The translations under genes and the position numbers were made by a program. Shown here one piece after another: positions 63,301 to 64,000 of a DNA stretch of 64,000 bases. The first letter of the stretch is position 1, and each line of letters begins with the position of its first letter. A model generated the notes under the pieces. The model worked only from the letters and a program-made list of their open reading frames with translations. It ran no database searches and was not told the DNA's origin. The stretch spans positions 31,464,931-31,528,930 of the forward strand of contig NC_090128.1 of NCBI RefSeq assembly GCF_040581485.1. Reading direction: 5' to 3'. This stretch comes from Linepithema humile (Eukaryota; Arthropoda; Insecta; Hymenoptera; Formicidae).

Positions 63301-64000
63301 GGCGTCATCCCTACGAACCGCCAGTTCGGAGACCGAGCCCGGTCCGAACGGCGGCTAGGTGGGAGCCCGTCACGAGTGGGGATCACCGTGACGGGTATAA
63401 AAGGCCGGTCTCGGCCGAGACCGGGACAGTCCCGTCCGGCCTCGAGCGTGACACCTCGAAGCCAATCCTATACGAGCCAGGGCGCTCCCTGACTCTACCG
63501 GGTGCTCCCGGTTCCCGACCGATCTCCGTATACGAGCCAGGGCGCTCCCTGACTCTACCGGGTGCTCCCGGTTCCCGACCGATCTCCGTATACGAGCCAG
63601 GGCGCTCCCTGACTCTACCGGGTGCTCCCGGTTCCCGACCGATTTCCGTACCCGAGCCAGGGCGCTCCCTGACTCAGCCGGGTGCTCCCGGCCTCCGACC
63701 GCGTGCGCTTACCGCTATACCCGGCTTACCGCTATTCTGTACGGTACCTTGCGTTTACCGCTTTTCTTTGTATTCGTTGCTTTGCATCTTGCGCCTACCG
63801 CTATTCCTTACTTTCGTTACGGTATCTTGCGGTTACCACTATTCCTTGTATTCATTACTTTGCATCTTACGCTTACCGCTATTCTGTACGGTACCTTGCG
63901 TTTACCGCTATTCTTTGTAATCGTTGCTTTGCATCTTGCGCCTACCGCTATTCCTTACTTTCGTTACGGTATCTTGCGGTTACCACTATTCTTTGTATTC
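63285..64000 (+). repeat. Gypsy-2 3' LTR, incomplete
   Basis: The first 716 bases of the 3' LTR; the window ends inside the second array. It has four 60-bp units against five in the 5' LTR and at least two substitutions (near 63375 and 63976). Confidence 0.93.

Larger units (their letters stand above)
57315..64000 (+). mobile_element. Ty3/gypsy LTR retrotransposon Gypsy-2 (3' LTR cut by the window)
   Basis: The 5' LTR is 57315-58410, the primer-binding site TGGCGCCCGAACAGGGAC (tRNA-Lys type) starts at 58411, gag is at 58463 and pol at 59263-63300. The purine tract AAAAGGGGGAGG ends just before the 3' LTR at 63285. The two LTRs differ at very few bases and by one 60-bp unit, so the copy is young. 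There is no env. It is unrelated in sequence to Gypsy-1. Confidence 0.93.

Overview
The window looks like insect genomic DNA, most probably a hymenopteran such as an ant. The non-element DNA is AT-rich and intron-bearing. It holds a decayed insect-type Toll receptor and pieces of BEN-domain and DUF4806 genes, families I know to be common in Hymenoptera. Almost everything else is transposable elements. The species is inference; no host gene here fixes it.

Layout. 1-3.4 kb: Toll-like receptor pseudogene. 3.4-10.3 kb: AT-rich DNA with small repeats and a 133-bp MITE. 10.3-14.1 kb: degenerate Transib transposase behind a possible CACAGTG terminus. 15.3-17.7 kb: near-perfect 2.3-kb inverted duplication of the first exons of a BEN-domain gene. 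16.6-55.0 kb: that BEN-domain gene on the + strand, split by a stack of nested elements. 55-57.3 kb: a MITE, microsatellites and a probable solo LTR. 57.3 kb to the end: a young Ty3/gypsy element (Gypsy-2) whose 3' LTR runs off the window.

The stack is the main result. Each level is set by its own ends and target-site duplication (TSD). A Copia element (19342-53425) sits in a BEN-gene exon. Its 5' LTR contains a CACTA-like DNA transposon (19623-49692, TSD AT), and Copia's own partial 3' LTR preserves the uninterrupted site. The CACTA element carries an intronless transposase and an eight-exon DUF4806 gene. A coding exon of the latter is split by a Ty3/gypsy element (22045-43933, TSD GTTT, LTRs differing at 3 of 431 positions). 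Gypsy-1 in turn contains a 16.2-kb Polinton/Maverick (27258-43442, TSD CAGAAA, about 530-bp TIRs) just upstream of its 3' LTR.

The Polinton is nearly complete. On the minus strand a compact block encodes a PLA2/core-like protein, an adenain-type protease, a minor capsid protein, a major capsid protein and a conserved unknown. Facing it on the plus strand are a small spliced protein, the packaging ATPase, a DUF8207 protein, a broken coiled-coil protein and a chromodomain integrase. A spliced protein-primed DNA polymerase runs leftward from the right half, and unknown genes lie beside both TIRs. Three copies of one TATA-containing module, one in each TIR and one in front of the polymerase, suggest shared promoters. 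The coiled-coil gene is damaged by a frameshift and a duplication containing an 88-bp patch copied in inverse from the left-end gene.
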